Shown: in pieces, positions 1 to 10,740 of the stretch | Position numbering within the stretch: the stretch's first letter is position 1 | Layout: each line of letters begins with the position of its first letter | From: Kappaphycus alvarezii | Taxonomy: Eukaryota > Rhodophyta > Florideophyceae > Gigartinales > Solieriaceae | NCBI GenBank assembly: GCA_002205965.3 | Contig: NADL03000483.1 | Span: forward strand, 930,001-994,000 | DNA: 64,000 nt | Direction: 5' to 3' | Notes under the pieces: generated by a model | Seen by the model: only the letters and a program-made list of their open reading frames with translations | Database searches by the model: none | Told to the model about the DNA's origin: nothing | Translations under genes and position numbers: made by a program

Positions 1-612
1 GAGCCCTCTTTGAGTCGTCCTGTGTGAGCCTTTCAACCGCAAATATCGTTCCATTTGAAGAAACGATATCAACAAACACGCAATGGGCGGCTTTATACCA
101 CACTATGCTCTCGCGGTACAGTGCCCGCATATCGTCTTCATCTCGCTCAGAGAGCTTTTTCGACGCATTATCGATGCAAAAGTTGTGAAGATTCATAATT
201 AATGCGATCACTCGTGTTGACTTGGCCAAATCAAAAGCCAAAGGATTGGAGAGGATACTCCATCTTGGGACCATTATTCAGAATGCTTGCTCTACATGCA
301 TGCGCAATGACGACAAAAAAAGTTAAAAGCATCTTCAAGTTCAGTAGCCTCGCTGGCCGGCACAGGTGTGATTAGAAAACTACTGCATACGTACGCCTCG
401 TCTCCGGCAATCCAAAACTCGTTGGAGAGTCTGCCCTGTCCGAGATAATGTGCAAGGCTTGAAACGCTATGTGCTAGGGCATCATGGGTGGAACCTAGGC
501 AACGCGCAGAGTAGCAGAGAAAGCGGTATTTTGAATCCATCACGGCCTGAACGGGTAGCGCATAAAAACATTTTCTGTTGTAAAAGCTGCTTACTTGGGC
601 TTGCTTCTGCAT
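1..612 (-). pseudogene. PIF/Harbinger-type DDE transposase, C-terminal fragment
   Basis: Cut-and-paste transposase remnant that runs off the left edge of the window. The segment 612-292 encodes a DDE_4-like stretch, with RFLCYSARCLGSTHDALAHS and then GDEAYVCSSFLITPVP, both typical of Harbinger nucleases. Below 292 the homology continues one frame over as VEQAF, then a TGA at 280-278 where glycine is expected, then RWSILSNPLAF and LHNFCID, which is the usual conserved end of the family. The frameshift plus the stop mark it as broken in this sequence. Upstream of 612 there is an in-frame stop, so the N-terminal half is missing. It is a different subfamily from the two Harbinger elements at 42.7 kb and 58.8 kb. 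Assignment to Harbinger is fairly secure from motif order. Confidence 0.75.
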
Positions 613-703
613 TTTTTTGACCTTTTACCCACCTCCAATAACACATTATAGCACATATGCACAAAGCAACCCGACGTACGCTCAGTCTGTCTGAAAATCC
701 TTC

Positions 704-1451
704 ATGCACCCCCCTAGCCGTCTTTCTTGTGTCAGTACAACATCTTCCACGGCCCCCTTCGCTGCTCTCGCAACTACCTTTAGGGAATACTATGCCGCCC
801 CAGCCATATTGTGTACTATGGTCGACATAAGCTTGGGAAACACGCTGTTCTCCGCCCCCAAACGCTGCCCGGTATTTGCACGAGGTGCCTACAGGCCCAT
901 ACCGAATCTAGACGCACAGGGACACTACGCCTCCGTATTTACCGGCGGATTGGGTGCTTTCAAGCTCCTCAATGGCCGCAGGGTCCTCCTTTACAATCTG
1001 CTCAGAGATCCTAGGCTCTCGGTGAACTTCTGCCGCGAAAAGACGTTCGCAGCCGATCTCCACAAGGAACCCTCCGAGCGCCGCGCTCTTTACCTGGTCA
1101 TCGACGACGCCGCCCTCGCCCTTAAGCCTCCAGGAATCGAAAGTCATCATTGTAAGCCCTCACTCCTCCACGTACCGCAACCGTGCCCAGACTGCGGCAC
1201 CCGTGCTCGACGCCGCCGAGAAGCGGAAGCACCGAACGTACGACGACCTATGCGCCGCCGAGGGTATCGATATGCACGCCACCGCCATCGATGTCTACGG
1301 TCAACTGGGACACGAAGCGCAAGCCGTCCTCCTACACGTTTCTACCTACGTCGCTCTAAGGCGCGGCGCTAGCTCTACACGCGAATACGAGAATCTTATG
1401 GCGACGGTCTCCGCATACGTCCGGAAGTACACAGCGATGATGATTAACTAA
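704..1451 (+). pseudogene. Non-LTR-type reverse transcriptase, C-terminal fragment
   Basis: 3' end of a retroelement RT protein. The C-terminal part, from about 1140 to the stop at 1451, reads SPHSSTYRNRAQTAAPVLDA, then AAEKRKHRTYDDLCAAEGI and GQLGHEAQAVLLHVS. This pattern closes a widespread family of stand-alone or LINE-like RTs, where it follows a Cys/His-rich GDHAL segment. The upstream stretch (704-1140) is in another frame and contains QGHYASVFTGGLGAFK and ALYLVIDDAALALKP, which fit the same family, so a frameshift near 1140-1200 separates the two. No RT catalytic core is present. The same family recurs at 20.76-22.5 kb and, as a short tail, at 42.2 kb. Confidence 0.6.
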
Positions 1452-2253
1452 CGTCGCTTTTCCCAACCCACCAATAGCACGTAGGTCTGCGGGCCCGAAA
1501 GGTCCCTCACTTCATTTATCCATTAAATTTCCCTATTTGTCTCTTATCGTCGTTAGGGTACACGTGTATCTCAGTTTAAAATCAGGGAGTGAAGCAGTGT
1601 TTAGGTTCGGTTCAGGTTCAGGTTCTTTAGAGCTTCAACACCTGTGACTTAAATTCACAATACGTGGCATAATACAGCAATCATAAATTTTTGATTCACT
1701 GTAGTTGCGTTATTTTAGGATTTTTAATAAATATGGTGGAATTTTGCAAAATCTATCTAGTTGCCCTCGCCCCTCAATCAGGATATTACCTCAAAAAATT
1801 AAGAGACCACTTGGATACTAGGTCAAGGCGATTACGCTGTTAAGCCCGAGCTCTGTAAGCTCGCATTTACTCCCCTCAATCCCTAATAGAACATCTGGCC
1901 TCACTTCAAGAAATGACAGTGCAATTCTTTCCAAATAATAAATTACCCAAAATTTTCCCCCTTGGATACAGGAATCAACAAAATTTATATTTATTCGTAG
2001 GCTCAAAAGACTGTGAAACCCCCCAAACGCAGTCTGTTAGGGGGGTCGCGCAGCGTTACGCACCGAAATATTTATGGCCGCTCCAAAATATTTTTAAAAC
2101 CTTTTGAAACTTTCAAAAGTTTCTAAACGTGCCTATTATGGCCGACGAATAGCCGACGGGTCGATGTCGCCGCACCAACACAAGCTATTCAGTGTTTCGA
2201 CACCCCGGCACAAGGTTAAGAAGTTCATTTCTCGTTTCTTAAGGCGATGAGTT
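1452..2253. other. Non-coding, AT-rich spacer
   Basis: No credible gene. It holds a short GGTTCAGGTTCAGGTTC run near 1607, one copy of a dispersed repeat (1834-1950), and a small hairpin with arms ACCCCCC (2018-2024) and GGGGGGT (2040-2046). Confidence 0.6.
1834..1950 (+). repeat. Dispersed diverged repeat, copy 1
   Basis: This segment, with CTCTGTAAGCTC near its start and CCAAATAATAAATTACCCA at its end, is recognisable again at 35505-35612 in the same orientation with scattered substitutions and small indels. No coding capacity. Seen directly by comparing the two places. The family is unknown. Confidence 0.7.
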
Positions 2254-2360
2254 GTGACTGATGTAGCATATCTACAACTGACCACACCACCTGCCCAAAT
2301 CGACCACCTACCACCACCCTCCCCACCCTACCGTCTGCCTAACCGACCACCTACACCTAC

Positions 2361-3355
2361 GTGTGTCTGTCAACTTCAACTGTGTTCAAAATTCGACACA
2401 CCATATTGTGTCACATCGCCGACACAAATAATCATGCCGTCCAACAAAATGGTGATTCTGCCAACCCTCCATGCCACGCCCATCAATCTCCACAGAGTCA
2501 TGGGAATGATGGAGAAGCCCTGAATCTGCTACTTTCATCTGCAAGTGGCAGTATTTCAGCTCCAGCGAAGAATTTCGAGAGAACATTCTGGCTCACGACA
2601 GTTCTCTACTCCCAGATGTTATTCTTTGTTATCGATTGTGACAGAGAGCGTATCGCAAAAAAAGTAAAAAGGAGTACGAAGTAGCCCTGTTGCGGAGTTT
2701 CAGCAACGTGGAAGTGGCGTCCGATGAAGAAAAACTCGCATATATTAAGAAGGATGTCGTATACCACTATCATGATCTGAGAATTGCCGAGTATCATGTG
2801 ATGCTTTCGAGTTTATTGAAAGTGGGGGTAAAAGGGGAAATGCTGGGCTCTGCTCTGAGAGATGTTCGAGCGGCCCTCCAACAGCGCAGCAACTGGATCA
2901 GGAGTAGTCAAGGGAGGGGTGCTCCAAGACGAGAGCCACAGAAGCCAATTGGCAATGCACTGGAGAATCAAATAGCTAACCACGTGACTCGTGTGGGTCT
3001 CATTGCTAGGTCAGTGTTACGATTTGGTAGCCTCTCCAGCTGCTTTGAACTTCTTGTATTTCATGTAATTTGCAGCATGGTTTGTTTGATCTTTATGAGG
3101 AGGATTGTGCAATGGGCGGAATCTGTTCGTATTGACTTTACTGGGAGAGTTGTTAAGCAACTCTTGACAGATAGTCTCCGCATTTTGGCGAGAGACTTGC
3201 CGAATTGTGACCCGTTATTCATCTCCGACGGCGAAGTGACAATAGGATCTACCACTGCCCCGAGCACTCCGCTAGTGCGCGACTCCTCTTCTACCGTCAT
3301 AGAGGTAATGTGGTTCTGCGAAGCTTTGATGGAGTTAGTACTGCCGATAGAGTAG
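2361..3355 (+). CDS. Unrecognised coding-like stretch, broken between frames
   Basis: Two consecutive open frames that read like one protein. 2361-2684 ends with a segment rich in Ser and Ala. The second runs to 3355 and has clearly protein-like composition, for example EEKLAYIKKDVVYHYHDLRI and GEMLGSALRDVRAALQQRSN. Around 2640-2690 the second frame extends upstream through KKSKKEYEVALLRSF, so the join is probably one frameshift rather than two genes. No domain is recognised. Further short coding-like frames follow in + orientation up to about 4020 (for example RISDKQRAPHALVLISHRL near 3465), so the unit may be longer and more decayed. It lies next to the Crypton-like recombinase on the opposite strand and may be host or transposon cargo; neither can be decided here. 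Confidence 0.35.
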
Positions 3356-3910
3356 GCTTCGTCATCCGAAGATATGCAGAAATTCGCCATGTCCATCCAT
3401 GAGGAGGGGGGGTTGGTTCAGGGGGGAAAGACATGGAAAGAGTTCAGGGAGGAGCCCAGGTTCGTAGAATCTCCGACAAGCAAAGGGCTCCCCATGCGTT
3501 GGTACTCATCTCACACCGTCTCAACCCGCTTCTTTCAGAGAAATCATCATTGTACTTCTTGTTAAAAGAAGGGGGAATTAATTGTGCAGCAGCAAGAAGG
3601 GGAGGATGTATCTGTTTTGCACGGGAGACTGAAGGGGAATACTAAGAAGGTGTTCTGGAACACCACATATGCTGGATATGGAGAGGAGGGTAGGCTTTAT
3701 TGCCAGTGACAAGGCCATGCTGCATTTGTTAGGAAGTTCTGGTGCATGGAGCATTTAGCCAAGACGGTAACCGAAGTTTGCGGCGACGAAATTCCGAGTC
3801 CCGAAAAGGAGCTTGGTGTGGGAGAAGACGGGCCTGATTACCTCGACGTTTTGGTGGAAGATGAGGAAGCTAGGGCGAAGATTACTCCCACGTGCATTTT
3901 GAAGCGATAT
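3356..3910 (+). other. Possible decayed continuation of the unrecognised gene
   Basis: Short overlapping frames with plausible protein composition, including an acidic run (EDGPDYLDVLVEDEEARAKI) around 3825-3890, but no intact reading frame and no recognised motif. Confidence 0.25.
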
Positions 3911-5321
3911 CTACATCCGTCTCGATTGGTACAGGAGCCGGGGCGCGCGCCACATTACCAACCTGTCCCCCCCTCTACGTATCCTTCCATCCCCACACAG
4001 CTTCTTAATTCCGTCCTTCCATAGCCCGGATAAGTAATCTGTCTGGGCGGCAATTTGTACCGTGACGCGTTGCTCAAATTCGTTAAAATCCCTATGCAAA
4101 GCGAGCTTCAACTCACTTAGCTCGCGCTGCAGATCCTCCATACCCTCCACGCTAGATTTAAATTCGAAATCGTTACCCCTGTTGAAGAGGTAATGTGTGT
4201 AGCTTTCTTCGTACTTCCAGGTCTCCTCTAGAAGGTAACGGATGATGGTGTTCACATCATCGCCACTGCCTCACCCCCACCACCACTTCACAACAAGCAG
4301 TGTGCACTGTCTCGTCCCCGTTAGGAACCTATACTGCGCACCACCCCTCCTACAGCAATGCATCGTGAAATTACCAAGTGCTTCTCCCGTGGCGTTTCTC
4401 GGTATTATGTTACAACGCTCTACCCAATAACTCACGGTATTCATGAAATTATGTTGGTTCTTCTTCGTACAGTAACTGATTTGGGTAACTAATTCATCTG
4501 CATGGGGGAAAAAAGGATCCCCAGACTGCAGTGGTCGGGACAAAATGGACTGGTAAAAGTCCACCCAAGCCCGTAAATGAGTGAATGCACAAATATGTGA
4601 CTCGCCTTTTTGCTCGTATATCGAATAATGCTGGCCGCCAGAGTTGCCCTCATATTTGCGTCCTTTGAGACGAATCTCAACGTACGGTACCCTCTGGTCA
4701 TTTAGAGCGTCCAAACGGACGTCTTCCCATGACAGGTTGACGATTTCATCGATACGCAACCACAATTAAAGTAAACAGACGAAGCAGCCATTACGTACCG
4801 CGACTGGAGAGATTGTGCCCCGATCCGAGCTGCATATTGCTCCATTTTTTCCAAGTAACGGTATCTGAATGGATGGGCCCTCTTGTATCCGACCTGTTTC
4901 TTTATCCTCTTTTAATGACTCATTGATCCGTCCACTTCGAGTGCCGTAACAGGATTCCTTTCGGTTTTCTCGCCTGGGAACGTCCGCCATTTCCCGTTTC
5001 TTCTAAACCTCCTTTTATATACACTAGCCAGTGCTGTTCTTATATTTACAACCTCACCGGGGTCGCATCCATTTTCTACTATCTTGTAATAGAAGAATTC
5101 CAGTACCTTGCCCGCGATTCTAGACCTCGGTTCCCAGGGACCCTCTGGGTCAATACGTATTCCTCCATCCTGCAGTTCCTTATCAAGGCAAAACGTCCGA
5201 AACTGCTTCCATTTCCTCTCATAAACAGCATCGCTACTCTTCTCACAAATGAGCGACTTGCAATCTCCGCTTCCGCCCAGCGATACTCTGCAGTCACGAT
5301 CTTACGCTTCTCCGACGCCAT
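3911..5321 (-). pseudogene. Crypton-like tyrosine recombinase
   Basis: DNA recombinase of the tyrosine (phage-integrase) superfamily, as carried by Crypton transposons. Read from 5321 downward: a basic N-terminus (MASEKRKIVTAEYRWAEAE), an alpha-helical core-binding part, then the catalytic domain. The first catalytic Arg is in LRIDEIVNLSW (near 4750), the His-x-x-Arg motif is in FTMHCCRRGGAQYRFL (near 4340), and the likely nucleophile Tyr is in NTIIRYLLEE (near 4240). HxxRRGGA is characteristic of eukaryotic Crypton/DIRS-type enzymes. Integrity is lost: frame changes near 5100, 4755 and 4270, and one in-frame TAA near 4920. All catalytic residues are nevertheless still readable. A C-terminal coiled-coil-like segment (ELSELKLALHRDFNEFEQRV) ends it. 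The ATG at 5321 is chosen because stops lie just upstream in that frame. Confidence 0.7.
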
Positions 5322-5333
5322 GTGCTTCTTTCA

Positions 5334-6080
5334 TTACCGCGACATTATCACGGTTGCAAGCACAACGATGCTCACGTATGTTGGGAGAGCAGGTACTTGA
5401 GTGGATAGGGGTACTGGTGGGAGAGCTGGTGGGGGAGCTGGCGTAGGAACGGGTGCAGTAGGGGGTACAGGAGCTGGTGGAGCAGCGGTTCGGGCAGGTA
5501 GCCGGGCGACGGGTGGGGTAACTGATCCAGGAACAGATAAGGAAGCAGGTGCCGGCATGTGGGGTTGGGGAAGAGTATGACAGCGAGTGACCGGATTTAA
5601 AGCAGATGATGGCGGATTTCGAACGATGTTGGATGCTGTAGGGACGAGGGGGTGATGGCGGATAGATGCAGGAGCGGAGCGAAGATGATGGCGGATGAAG
5701 CGGTGAAGAGCTGACGATGGCGGCTCGCGGTAAGGGAGGAAGGTAGCGGATGATGGTGGACAGCAGTGGGCTAACGGGGCAGATTGCGCTGGGGGAACGG
5801 ATGAAAGCGGACAGATTTCGGTGGAGATCCCAAAAAAATGGCAGCCCAGCGAACAATGGTGGGGAGCGGGTGACAGCGGGGCGGATGGCAGTGAGGGAGA
5901 GGATAATGGCAGATTTCGGTGGGGAAGTATGCTGGTAGATGGCAGGGGGATGGGGTGCTGCGGGGAACCAGATGATGCTGCGGGAGAGCGGCGGTTCGTG
6001 TAAGGGGAGGGTGATGGGGGGAGCGGGTGATCCGGGGGCGGGGCGGATGACGGGGGTGGAGTGGTGAAATACCCCGCCAA
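5334..6080 (-). CDS. Proline/serine-rich open frame upstream of the recombinase
   Basis: A 248-codon open frame ending 13 bases before the Crypton-like start, almost entirely low-complexity Pro, Ser, Ala and Thr, with many PP pairs and a hydrophobic end. The DNA here is strongly purine-rich on +, so a long open frame could arise by chance. A second overlapping frame (5856-5302) is also open, which weakens the coding case. It could be a disordered N-terminal extension of the recombinase or a separate small protein. No function can be assigned. Confidence 0.25.
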   Translation of the reverse strand: MAGYFTTPPPSSAPPPDHPLPPSPSPYTNRRSPAASSGSPQHPIPLPSTSILPHRNLPLSSPSLPSAPLSPAPHHCSLGCHFFGISTEICPLSSVPPAQSAPLAHCCPPSSATFLPYREPPSSALHRFIRHHLRSAPASIRHHPLVPTASNIVRNPPSSALNPVTRCHTLPQPHMPAPASLSVPGSVTPPVARLPARTAAPPAPVPPTAPVPTPAPPPALPPVPLSTQVPALPTYVSIVVLATVIMSR

Positions 6081-6204
6081 GTTTTCGAATTTGTGTCGCT
6101 ATTGCGACATCAAATGTTTCGTATTAGCGACATGTATAATACTATTGTTGACTGACTGTATCTCACGGGACTTTTGTAAAGCTGTGGTTATGATTTTCTG
6201 TCAC

Positions 6205-6610
6205 TCCTTCAACACATGTGTCGAAGGTGTGACACAATGAGCGCATAATCGTCCGTCCCTGCCCTTATTGCGCCAATAACCGATACGCCCAGTGACTTCG
6301 CTACGACACATGTGTCATACGCTCGACACGACGGTCCACCAGCATAGTAAGCAACAGGGATCTGTGTTGCCAGGGCAAGACAAGTGTCGCAGGGGTGACA
6401 AAAATCTCCCCAACACTGTATACACCCCATTTCTGTATTGCCCCACAGACATGTGTGTCGCTCGACGCACCATAAGTGTCGAAGGGCCAACACAATTATT
6501 GTACTTAGGTGTGAATTGGTTCCTGACCCATTTCGAGAGTGCGTCTAACATTCAAGTCAACTTTTGTTACTTGTGTCGTGCCAGTAATACATGCCAGCAG
6601 CTTCGCCATT
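6205..6610. repeat. Cluster of degenerate TGTGTCG / GTGACAC motifs
   Basis: At least five imperfect inverted-repeat units spaced roughly 70-100 bases: ACATGTGTCGAAGGTGTGAC near 6213, ACACATGTGTCATACGC near 6305, AAGTGTCGCAGGGGTGAC near 6382, GACATGTGTGTCGC near 6449 with AAGTGTCGAAGG near 6474, and a final TTGTGTCGTG near 6571. A smaller group of the same motif is at 2395-2435. Short open frames across it are shadows. Function unknown; could be protein-binding sites or a decayed satellite. Confidence 0.5.
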
Positions 6611-8913
6611 AATTCAAATTGCTTATTTTTAATCATGTTTTACAGTTCCAACACAAAACACTAATAAGTTAGAGCTGTCAAGAATTACGTTCATCCTGAG
6701 ATGCCTTGCAGCTACAATAACTACAACAATCTAGGTGCAGTACTGCTTTTCAAAGCCGAATTCATCTAATTCCTTCACTTGTCTTCAGTGCATGTGTTTT
6801 ATTTAGCATTGCGTTCTAAATGAGAACACAATCATCAATTTTAACAGTCTAATATAACACTACACCCGCCTTTGGAACTCTACAACAACTTAATACGGCA
6901 CTACCGCTTCAAAATTTGCGGCTAATCCTGAACATAAGTGCGCTCTTACGAATGGTGGACGTGTTCCTTCTGACCTTATATTTTAGTCTTAAAATACCTC
7001 TGTAATTACGTAAAAGTATATCTCATTATTCAATGGCGTGAAGCATGAAATGCCTGCTCTAATCTCTGCGTGTCCATTTATTACTCATGTTTTAAACGCC
7101 CGATACAATTGTGCATTAAGAAAGACAGTTCATGCGCACTTCATACGTTTTAATGGAATCATTACTATGTGATGAACAAATGTATACCATATCCGACATA
7201 TAAACGCCATTAGATCCATTCCTTTAATGTGAATGTACCACTTACCTGGATTAGCTATTTGGTAGTAGGAATAGGGAATCGGATGGGACTGGAGATGATT
7301 AATAAACTATTTACTTTATTGGTTTCTGACCTTTTTTTCAATATTGGAGAATCGCCGCAAACGTGGTCTGTTTGAAAACCGAATATTCCGACGAAACCCC
7401 CCCTCTGACCGTTCCGAATATGCCGTTTCTATTTTCGCGGATACGAAATAGCCGCTAATCGACCTCAGCCGACCTTTTTTTGAAAGGCTTCAATAAAGAG
7501 CGCCTACCGGCGCTCGCACTTGGCGCGAGGGTGACACGGGGCTTGTAAATCTTTTTTTTTCTATAGAACCGGCCACCATAATCCATGTCACGGTAACAGC
7601 CGCAGGCGAGCAAAGCGAGCCTGTTTCTGTTACCGTGAATAAACGATTGCAGCAAGCGCAAGGAGTGATCGGTCAATACGTGTGCGTCTTAAAACGAGTT
7701 CCTGTCATTTTTATTTTTTTATTGCGAATTTATTGCATTTGTGGAAAATAAGAGATATGCATCGGTAGCTCTTTCGAATTAAGGTCATGTTGTGTCAAAA
7801 TCCGTGGACAGTATGGCAATACATTCTGCGCACAAACCTGAGCAACGAATTATTGCACGGCTACAGTACGAATGATGATACAGGAAAACTTTTGGCGATC
7901 TGCTAACTGTTGGGACTGTTTTTAGTCGAAAGACTTTGTTTTATTATTTTTTACAGGGATTTTGAATATTTGAGCTGTCTATATAAACCCATTTCTGAAG
8001 CTCCAGCGTGACCAGGGGCATCAACAACCATTAAATCCAACTATTCCCTGGTGTTAGTCTAAACCACCGCTTCTGATAGTCTCTAAAAAGTGTTTTCACT
8101 GCTGTGACTTCTCGCAATCCGACAAGCGGCCAAAATCTCTATTCGATTTGTCTTTCTGTCCGATTGCTAGCGGTAACAAGTTTTTATACTCTGATCCCTC
8201 GAAATAATGCCCAGTGCCGATAAAAACACACCCAGGGAACTTCCCTCGCCACCAGACAAGTACAACGAAAGGAGTTGTAGAGATTGGCCAGGGGCATCGA
8301 CCAGGAAAGGTGTGAGTGCGATGAGCCGGGAAGGCACAGAGGTTGAAAAGATAAGAACCTAAGACGCCATCGGAATCGAATTTCAAGACAAAATACACGT
8401 TCATATCTACATCAAGCAGCGACTCATCCCAACCACCTGCTTAAGTAATTCGTTGAAGTTGGAGTATGTACCTGAACAAGCTTCCACTCGACTCAGTCTC
8501 CTGTACTATCGTCCGTTGTAGAGTATGAAGACTCACTTTACCTTAATTGTTTGTTCAAGTTTGAGCGTCTTTGGAAGTGTGCACATTCTGATCTACTTAT
8601 GTTTTTCTATTTGACGTTGTATTTTGGTTACATAACTATCTCGAGATTTTCGTGCGCATGCGCGCTGTCCAATTGGACTAAATGCCTATTTCGATACTCT
8701 GGATGTTATCTTGGGATCATGCTTGGAAATTACTCTGTCGTTTGTGGTTCAAGCTGCGTTAGCCCCTTTATTGTTCGACTAGCGCTGTTTATTTCTACTC
8801 CTTCGGTTTCAGCGGGTTTACGAAGGACTTTGTTTGTAGTTCTAGTGTATAAAAGCTCTGAGGCCTGAGATTCATTTACGCTCAGCTCAGCTTAATAATC
8901 AGTGTTTGCGTCT
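6611..8913. other. Non-coding stretch; right part probably the 5' LTR/leader of copia element E
   Basis: 6611-7450 is AT-rich with no gene. Two hairpins lie at 7498-7515 and 7588-7638. The part from about 8400 to the primer-binding site at 8914 presumably contains the 5' LTR of element E, but the matching 3' LTR is missing so its edge cannot be placed. Short frames here look accidental. Confidence 0.45.
7588..7638. other. Long hairpin
   Basis: Perfect 12-base arms TCACGGTAACAG (7588-7599) and CTGTTACCGTGA (7627-7638). The inner part AGGCGAGC-AAA-GCGAGCCT can pair further with two mismatches. A second perfect 7-base stem (GAGCGCC/GGCGCTC, 7498-7515) lies just upstream. No gene or element edge explains them. 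Confidence 0.55.
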
Positions 8914-8927
8914 GGTTATTGGCCCGG
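8914..8927 (+). promoter_or_regulatory. Primer-binding site of copia element E (degenerate)
   Basis: GGTTATTGGCCCGG, two mismatches from the copia-class site GGTTATGGGCCCAG that pairs with the anticodon region of initiator Met tRNA. It precedes the gag frame by about 160 bases, as expected. The same site appears intact at 62545 and partly at 20564. Confidence 0.55.
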
Positions 8928-9088
8928 ACTGTGGATTAAGTATTCTCTCCATTACTATTTCGTTGCAGTTTGTGCCCTTATTTCAAGCTTTAGTCTGTTC
9001 CAATTCCCATCCTTTGCAGTTTGGGGACCGACTGAACTATGTTTCTGTCAATTTTTTGGTGTTGTCTGTGTGAATCTTGTCGTCAGTC

Positions 9089-10740
9089 ATGGAAGTGGCC
9101 AATAGAGTCTACAGGTTTTCAGCAAAGGCTGGAAAAGACTTCAATTTGTGGGCGACGCGCACTGATACGGCTTTTAGATCGAAGATAGTATTCAACGTGT
9201 TGTCTACCGTTTTCATTGGAAGTACTACTGATGCACTGAATGAATCCACTCAGAACAAGGTTGACGAAGAATGTGAGATAATCATCCGCAGTCTAGGTGA
9301 CAAGCCTTTGCGGGCTTGTATCAGTGAGAACCGCAATCCGTTCCGGATGTGGAAAAGGCTTCAGGACCGGTGTGCGGTGGCTAATGTTGCAACACAGGTT
9401 CAGTTAATCGCCATGTTGAATAAGTTAAGGTATCAAGTTCAGGCAATGGTAGATTACATCGATGCTTTCAAAGAAATCTAAAATCGATTGGAGTCAACGA
9501 AGTGTGAAATTGAGCCTAAAGTTCAGGTTGGTACCTTGTTTGCCTCATTTGGCGATAAGAATAAATCTTTCTATGGGCATCTTGTTACCTCGCTTCAAAC
9601 GAACAGTGACAAGACTGATTGGGAAACAGTTTTGGCAATGTTGCTTCAAGAATATGAGAACAAAACATTTTGTGAATCTTCAAATCCATATCCTCGCCGA
9701 TCACCTAGCAGGACTCTCGCGATCAACCAGCAAAGGTTACAGGGGAGACAGACAGAACTCAGGAAACCCTCTGGAAGAAGGCTTTTATTCCAATGCGGCA
9801 AGCCGTGTCACTTTGCGCGTAAGTGTCAAAACTGGAAGAATGCTCAAGATGCTTGTAGTGACTGGATAAATGACTTCGCTGCTGAAGCAAGCGCTTTAGT
9901 GGTACGTACTGGTCGTTCCTTGCTAGTAATCTCTGCGCTAAATGAACCAGAAGGAAGGTCTTCTGGTGTTTTCAAGGCTGTAGAAGGGAAGTTTAGATGC
10001 TAGAGCTCTATTATTCTGGATTCTGGAGCCCCTGACTATATATTTAAGGACACCACGTCACTACACAGTGTAAGCCAGATACTTGCTCGTCGCAACGTGC
10101 TTGCGGATGGACTTGAGGTCACTTCTAACACTGCTGGTGAGTTCTTACTCCTTGCTGTAATTCGCCATGGTGTAGATTTTTATGTCAAGGTACACTTGGA
10201 TGTATGGTGCATTGCATGTACCTCAACTGGAAATGGATCTTATCTCTGTCTCCGAGCTGTGCAAAGAAAGGTTTGAGGTTCACTTCAGCAGCCACCTGGA
10301 GAATTTTATGCTACTAGGAATGGTTCGATTCGGATGCAAGGATACTTGAAGAATTCTCTCTACTACACTGATGGTTTTTTTGTTCGCCCGGACGATCAGA
10401 ACTTGATTGTATTCCCTGAGAAGAGCTTGCCAATCCGTGCTGCGCGCGCTAGCCCCGCCATGACAGCTAGCGAAATTCTCAGGCACAATCGGTTAGGTCA
10501 TGCCGACGTCAACACGATTAGGAGGATGAGTAGGGAAGGAACTCTCTCTGGACTCCATATCAATAGTGGCGTAGATCTCAGCATGTTTGTGAGTCATGTA
10601 TGAAGGGTAAGCAATCCAGATTGCCAAGTCACCCTAACTTGCATCGTGCTAAAGAGGATGGGATGGTCATTCACTCAGACGTCTGTGGCCCAATGTTTAC
10701 GAAGTCCCTCGTTGGGGCACGCTATTACGTTTCCTTTATT
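9089..10740 (+). pseudogene. Ty1/copia element E: gag, protease and start of integrase (truncated)
   Basis: Retrotransposon polyprotein on +. Gag starts at the ATG 9089 (MEVANRVYRFSAKAGKDFN) and runs through an in-frame TAA at 9479 into the same frame. A zinc knuckle remains as LFQCGKPCHFARKCQ near 9785, its first Cys lost. Protease is visible as ILDSGAPDYIFKD near 10015. The integrase zinc region reads SEILRHNRLGHADVNTIRRM near 10470 then KGKQSRLPSH, and the core begins with IHSDVCGPMF near 10670. The element stops abruptly around 10740 after RYYVSFI, where the first catalytic Asp block should continue; the opposite-strand copia D starts there. Several stops and shifts make it non-functional. 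No 3' half was found elsewhere in the window. Confidence 0.75.

Noticed and set aside
8551..9105. Hydrophobic + frames resembling membrane proteins
   Set aside because: They lie in the probable LTR and leader of copia E and look like T-rich DNA translated by chance.
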